DNA of 64,000 nt. Source: CAZLCK01 sp964558235. Lineage in GTDB: Bacteria > Actinomycetota > Coriobacteriia > Coriobacteriales > CADBOM01. This document shows positions 61,896-64,000 of the stretch, in pieces; position 1 is the first letter of the stretch, and every line of letters begins with the position of its first letter. The DNA lies in assembly GCA_964558235.1 (NCBI GenBank), contig CAZLCK010000001.1:15970-79969 (forward strand), in the 5' to 3' direction. A program made the position numbers and the translations under genes. The notes below the pieces were generated by a model, which was not told where the DNA came from, did no database searches, and saw only the letters and a program-made list of their open reading frames with translations.

Positions 61896-63260
61896 ATGGA
61901 GATAACACCGGCCGAAATAGCTGAAACGTTGCAGATGATTTCGCAACAAAACCTCGATATTCGTACTATTACGATGGGAATTAACACGCGTTCGTGTACA
62001 GATTCTGACATCAACAAGCTTTGTGCCAAGCTCTACGACCTGCTTACTAAATCGGCCGAGAATTTGGTTGAAGTTGCAAGCCATCTTGAACGCGAATATG
62101 GTGCACCAATTGCTAACAAACGCATCTCGGTTACACCTGTTGCAGAGATCAGTGCTGCATTACCAGATGAGGATCTAACCCCTATCGCCCAAGCACTTGA
62201 TAGAGCTGGCAATGAAGTGGGCGTCGACTTTGTTGGAGGATTTTCTGCTCTTGTGCAAAAGGGCGCTTCAAAAGCTGATCTTAAGCTCATCAATTCAATT
62301 CCAAATGCTATGGCTCAAACTCAGCGTGTATGCTCTTCTGTAAATGTTGCTTCAACTAGAGCTGGTATCAACATGGATGCGGTTTTACTCATGAGTAAGA
62401 CTATTATGGAGTCGGCAAAGCTTACACAAGAACTAGATTGCATCGGATGTGCCAAGCTAGTTGTTTTTTGTAACGCCGTTGAAGACAATCCATTTATGGC
62501 TGGAGCTATGCATGGCTCAGGCGAGGGCGATAAGGTCATCAACGTAGGTGTTTCGGGACCAGGTGTTGTGCGCGCTGTTTTGGAATCGCTTGACAAAGAT
62601 GCTGATCTCACAACGGTTGCTGAAGCTATAAAAGCAACAGCCTTTAAGATCACGCGTCTTGGTGAACTTATCGCTCGTGAGGCTGCTAAACGTCTAGATG
62701 CTCAGATGGGTATTCTCGATCTTTCCTTAGCTCCAACGCCTGCACCAGGCGACTCTGTCGCACAGATATTGGAGGCAATTGGAGTTGGACAGGCAGGTGG
62801 CCCTGGTACAACTTGTGCTCTAGCACTGCTAAATGATGCGGTTAAAAAGGGTGGTGTTATGGCCTCATCGAGCGTTGGTGGTCTATCTGGTGCATTTATT
62901 CCAGTGTCTGAAGATCAAGGCATGATTGCTGCTGCTGAAAATGGTGCACTTTCACTTGAAAAACTTGAAGCTATGACATCTGTCTGCTCTGTTGGACTAG
63001 ATATGATTGCAGTACCTGGAGACATTGATATTGAGACGATCTTCGGCATCATCGCCGATGAGATGGCAATTGGCGTTATCAATTCCAAAACCACAGCTGT
63101 AAGAATAATTCCCGCACTTGGAAAAAGAGCTGGTGAGCGTTTGGAATTTGGTGGTCTTTTGGGAAGTGCTCCAATTATGGATGTAAATCGTTTTGCTGGA
63201 AATGTCCTAGCTCATCGCGGTGGGAGATTCCCAGCACCAATGAATAGCTTAAAAAACTAG
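61896..63260 (+). CDS. PFL/UPF0210 (DUF711) family protein
   Basis: 454-residue cytoplasmic protein of the UPF0210 family, related to the pyruvate formate-lyase fold but without a known reaction. Recognised by ISQQNLDIRTITMGINTRSC at the N-terminus, GCAKLVVFCNAVEDNPFMAG, GVSGPGVVRAV and SSSVGGLSGAFIPVSEDQGM. ATG 61896. The usual ACT-domain partner lies upstream on the same strand at 55937. Confidence 0.93.
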   Translation: MEITPAEIAETLQMISQQNLDIRTITMGINTRSCTDSDINKLCAKLYDLLTKSAENLVEVASHLEREYGAPIANKRISVTPVAEISAALPDEDLTPIAQALDRAGNEVGVDFVGGFSALVQKGASKADLKLINSIPNAMAQTQRVCSSVNVASTRAGINMDAVLLMSKTIMESAKLTQELDCIGCAKLVVFCNAVEDNPFMAGAMHGSGEGDKVINVGVSGPGVVRAVLESLDKDADLTTVAEAIKATAFKITRLGELIAREAAKRLDAQMGILDLSLAPTPAPGDSVAQILEAIGVGQAGGPGTTCALALLNDAVKKGGVMASSSVGGLSGAFIPVSEDQGMIAAAENGALSLEKLEAMTSVCSVGLDMIAVPGDIDIETIFGIIADEMAIGVINSKTTAVRIIPALGKRAGERLEFGGLLGSAPIMDVNRFAGNVLAHRGGRFPAPMNSLKN

Positions 63261-63601
63261 GGCGGCGGATGACTTTGTAGCGCGAATAGCACCACCGCTA
63301 GACAATTCGGTTAAATTGCCAGACCAAACTTTTGCTTGACTCATAACAAGAAGATGATCTTCTTCTCCGCCCGAAAGCGTAAGCGATGTTTCAGGTGGCT
63401 ACCGCTAACAGGCAAAAAGACTAGGCCCCGCCCCTTTTTCCTTTAACCCTAAAAAGATTGAATTGATATAAAACAGGCCAGAGATTTATAACCCCTGACC
63501 TGCGATTTATTTTGATGTCCCTAGTTGATTCGAACGATCAGCTCTTGCTTGAGCGTAGAGAAGACCGAATCAAATCTGAGCGCAATTTCTTTTAGTAGCT
63601 C
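63261..63601. other. 341-base spacer between convergent genes
   Basis: Non-coding in appearance. Contains a terminator (63468-63502). Directly after the stop of the minus-strand surface gene its own frame continues open for 24 codons (ELLKEIALRFDSVFSTLK...) before a second stop near 63530; this may be chance or a remnant of a longer protein. Confidence 0.5.
63468..63502 (-). terminator. Terminator of the surface-protein gene
   Basis: On the minus strand, CAGGTCAG and CTGGCCTG (one G-T pair) form an 8-bp stem extended by GG/CT bases, followed by TTTTAT. It lies about 100 bases after the gene stop. Confidence 0.7.
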
Positions 63602-64000
63602 TTAACTCTTATGTAGTTTGTTCATCTTATGACGTGCTCTTCGTATTGCGATAGCTGTATTTATTAAACCTCCACAGATAAGTAATAGGAAAGCTAAAAG
63701 ATATGGCATAGTTGTATCTATTGTTTTTGCTATACCTTCTGATGAAGTATTACTATCATCATTATCTGTTGTTGTTCCACTTACTGTTTCACTAGATGTA
63801 TCGGCTTCACTAATGGTGAAAGTCCAGGTGTCATCTGTTAGGTATGTACCTTCTTCTGTTCCGTAGTAGTTATCTCCTTCTTCTACCGTTATTGCAACCA
63901 GATAGGTACCTGCTTCTGTAGGAGCATCACTAGACCAAGTAGAACCATCAGTGCTGTAGTAAACAGTGACATCTCCCATGCCGGAGACATTTGCGGTCAC
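63602..64000 (-). CDS. Surface protein, C-terminal part (cut by window end)
   Basis: The last 132 residues of a secreted or surface protein. An MBG-like beta-sandwich repeat (VTVYYSTDGSTWSSDAPTEA then GTYLVAITVEEGDNYYG) is followed by a Ser/Thr/Asp linker, one hydrophobic membrane segment (MPYLLAFLLLICGGLINTAI) and a basic tail (RRARHKMNKLHKS), i.e. a membrane anchor. No LPXTG-type sortase motif is visible. The gene continues beyond 64000, so its total size is unknown. Confidence 0.8.
   Translation of the reverse strand: MTANVSGMGDVTVYYSTDGSTWSSDAPTEAGTYLVAITVEEGDNYYGTEEGTYLTDDTWTFTISEADTSSETVSGTTTDNDDSNTSSEGIAKTIDTTMPYLLAFLLLICGGLINTAIAIRRARHKMNKLHKS

Noticed and set aside
63510..63560. tRNA-like GTTCGAATC segment
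   Set aside because: The flanking bases do not pair as a T-stem and no acceptor or anticodon stem is found.

Overview
The window looks like a chromosome segment of an anaerobic gut-type actinobacterium, most probably class Coriobacteriia. This is inferred from gene content only. Pointers are an actinobacterial-style Rho with a long Ser/Lys-rich insert, several large flavin/Fe-S 'old yellow enzyme' (OYE) reductases, a DMSO-reductase-family molybdenum enzyme, rubrerythrin, FeoAB iron uptake and a CoA-dehydratase activase. The sequence is AT-leaning. It is a scaffold with four gaps of exactly 100 N (115-214, 14030-14129, 17874-17973, 57736-57835).

Layout. 1-9.3 kb: a tal-rho-rpmE unit (minus), a SlyD-type isomerase, rubrerythrin, an ABC-F protein and an AGCS amino-acid:cation symporter. 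9.5-30.4 kb: an accessory metabolic region. It holds four OYE/BaiC-type reductases in two paralogue pairs (656/656 and 654/654 residues), a double-domain UroD-family methyltransferase, an S58/P1 peptidase, a paralogous SDR pair and a frameshifted cupin-like gene. A feoA-feoA-feoB-Cys-rich operon and an ABC exporter sit inside it. 30.6-39.4 kb: housekeeping genes, namely a thioredoxin-fold protein, tRNA-Val, folC, valS and tig-clpP-clpX. 39.5-44 kb: an IS1634-type transposase, a YfcE-type phosphoesterase and an LRR/YD-repeat membrane protein. 44.1-47.2 kb: a three-gene unit with a molybdopterin oxidoreductase and a ferredoxin-like small subunit, both of which have lost their Fe-S ligands, plus a small HTH-like protein. 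47.3-56.2 kb: a zinc-ribbon membrane protein, a HemN/HemW-like radical SAM protein, a HAD phosphatase, ferrochelatase, tRNA-Gly, an SGNH hydrolase, tilS, a DUF951 protein and an ACT protein. 56.4-64 kb: a giant CoA-dehydratase activase under a TetR regulator, a PFL/UPF0210 protein and the end of a surface protein.

How it fits together. The OYE, SDR and UroD genes resemble machinery for reducing enoate or carbonyl groups and moving methyl groups on small (aromatic, steroid or bile-type) molecules; no substrate can be read from sequence. The most unusual item is the molybdenum enzyme pair at 44130-46765. The positions that bind the proximal [4Fe-4S] cluster in the catalytic subunit are Ser, Tyr, Asn and Asn, and seven of the eight cysteines of the two-cluster small subunit are replaced. 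This suggests a Mo enzyme working without an Fe-S electron wire. The intergenic DNA also carries several families of short dispersed or tandem repeats, some hairpin-forming with a conserved loop.
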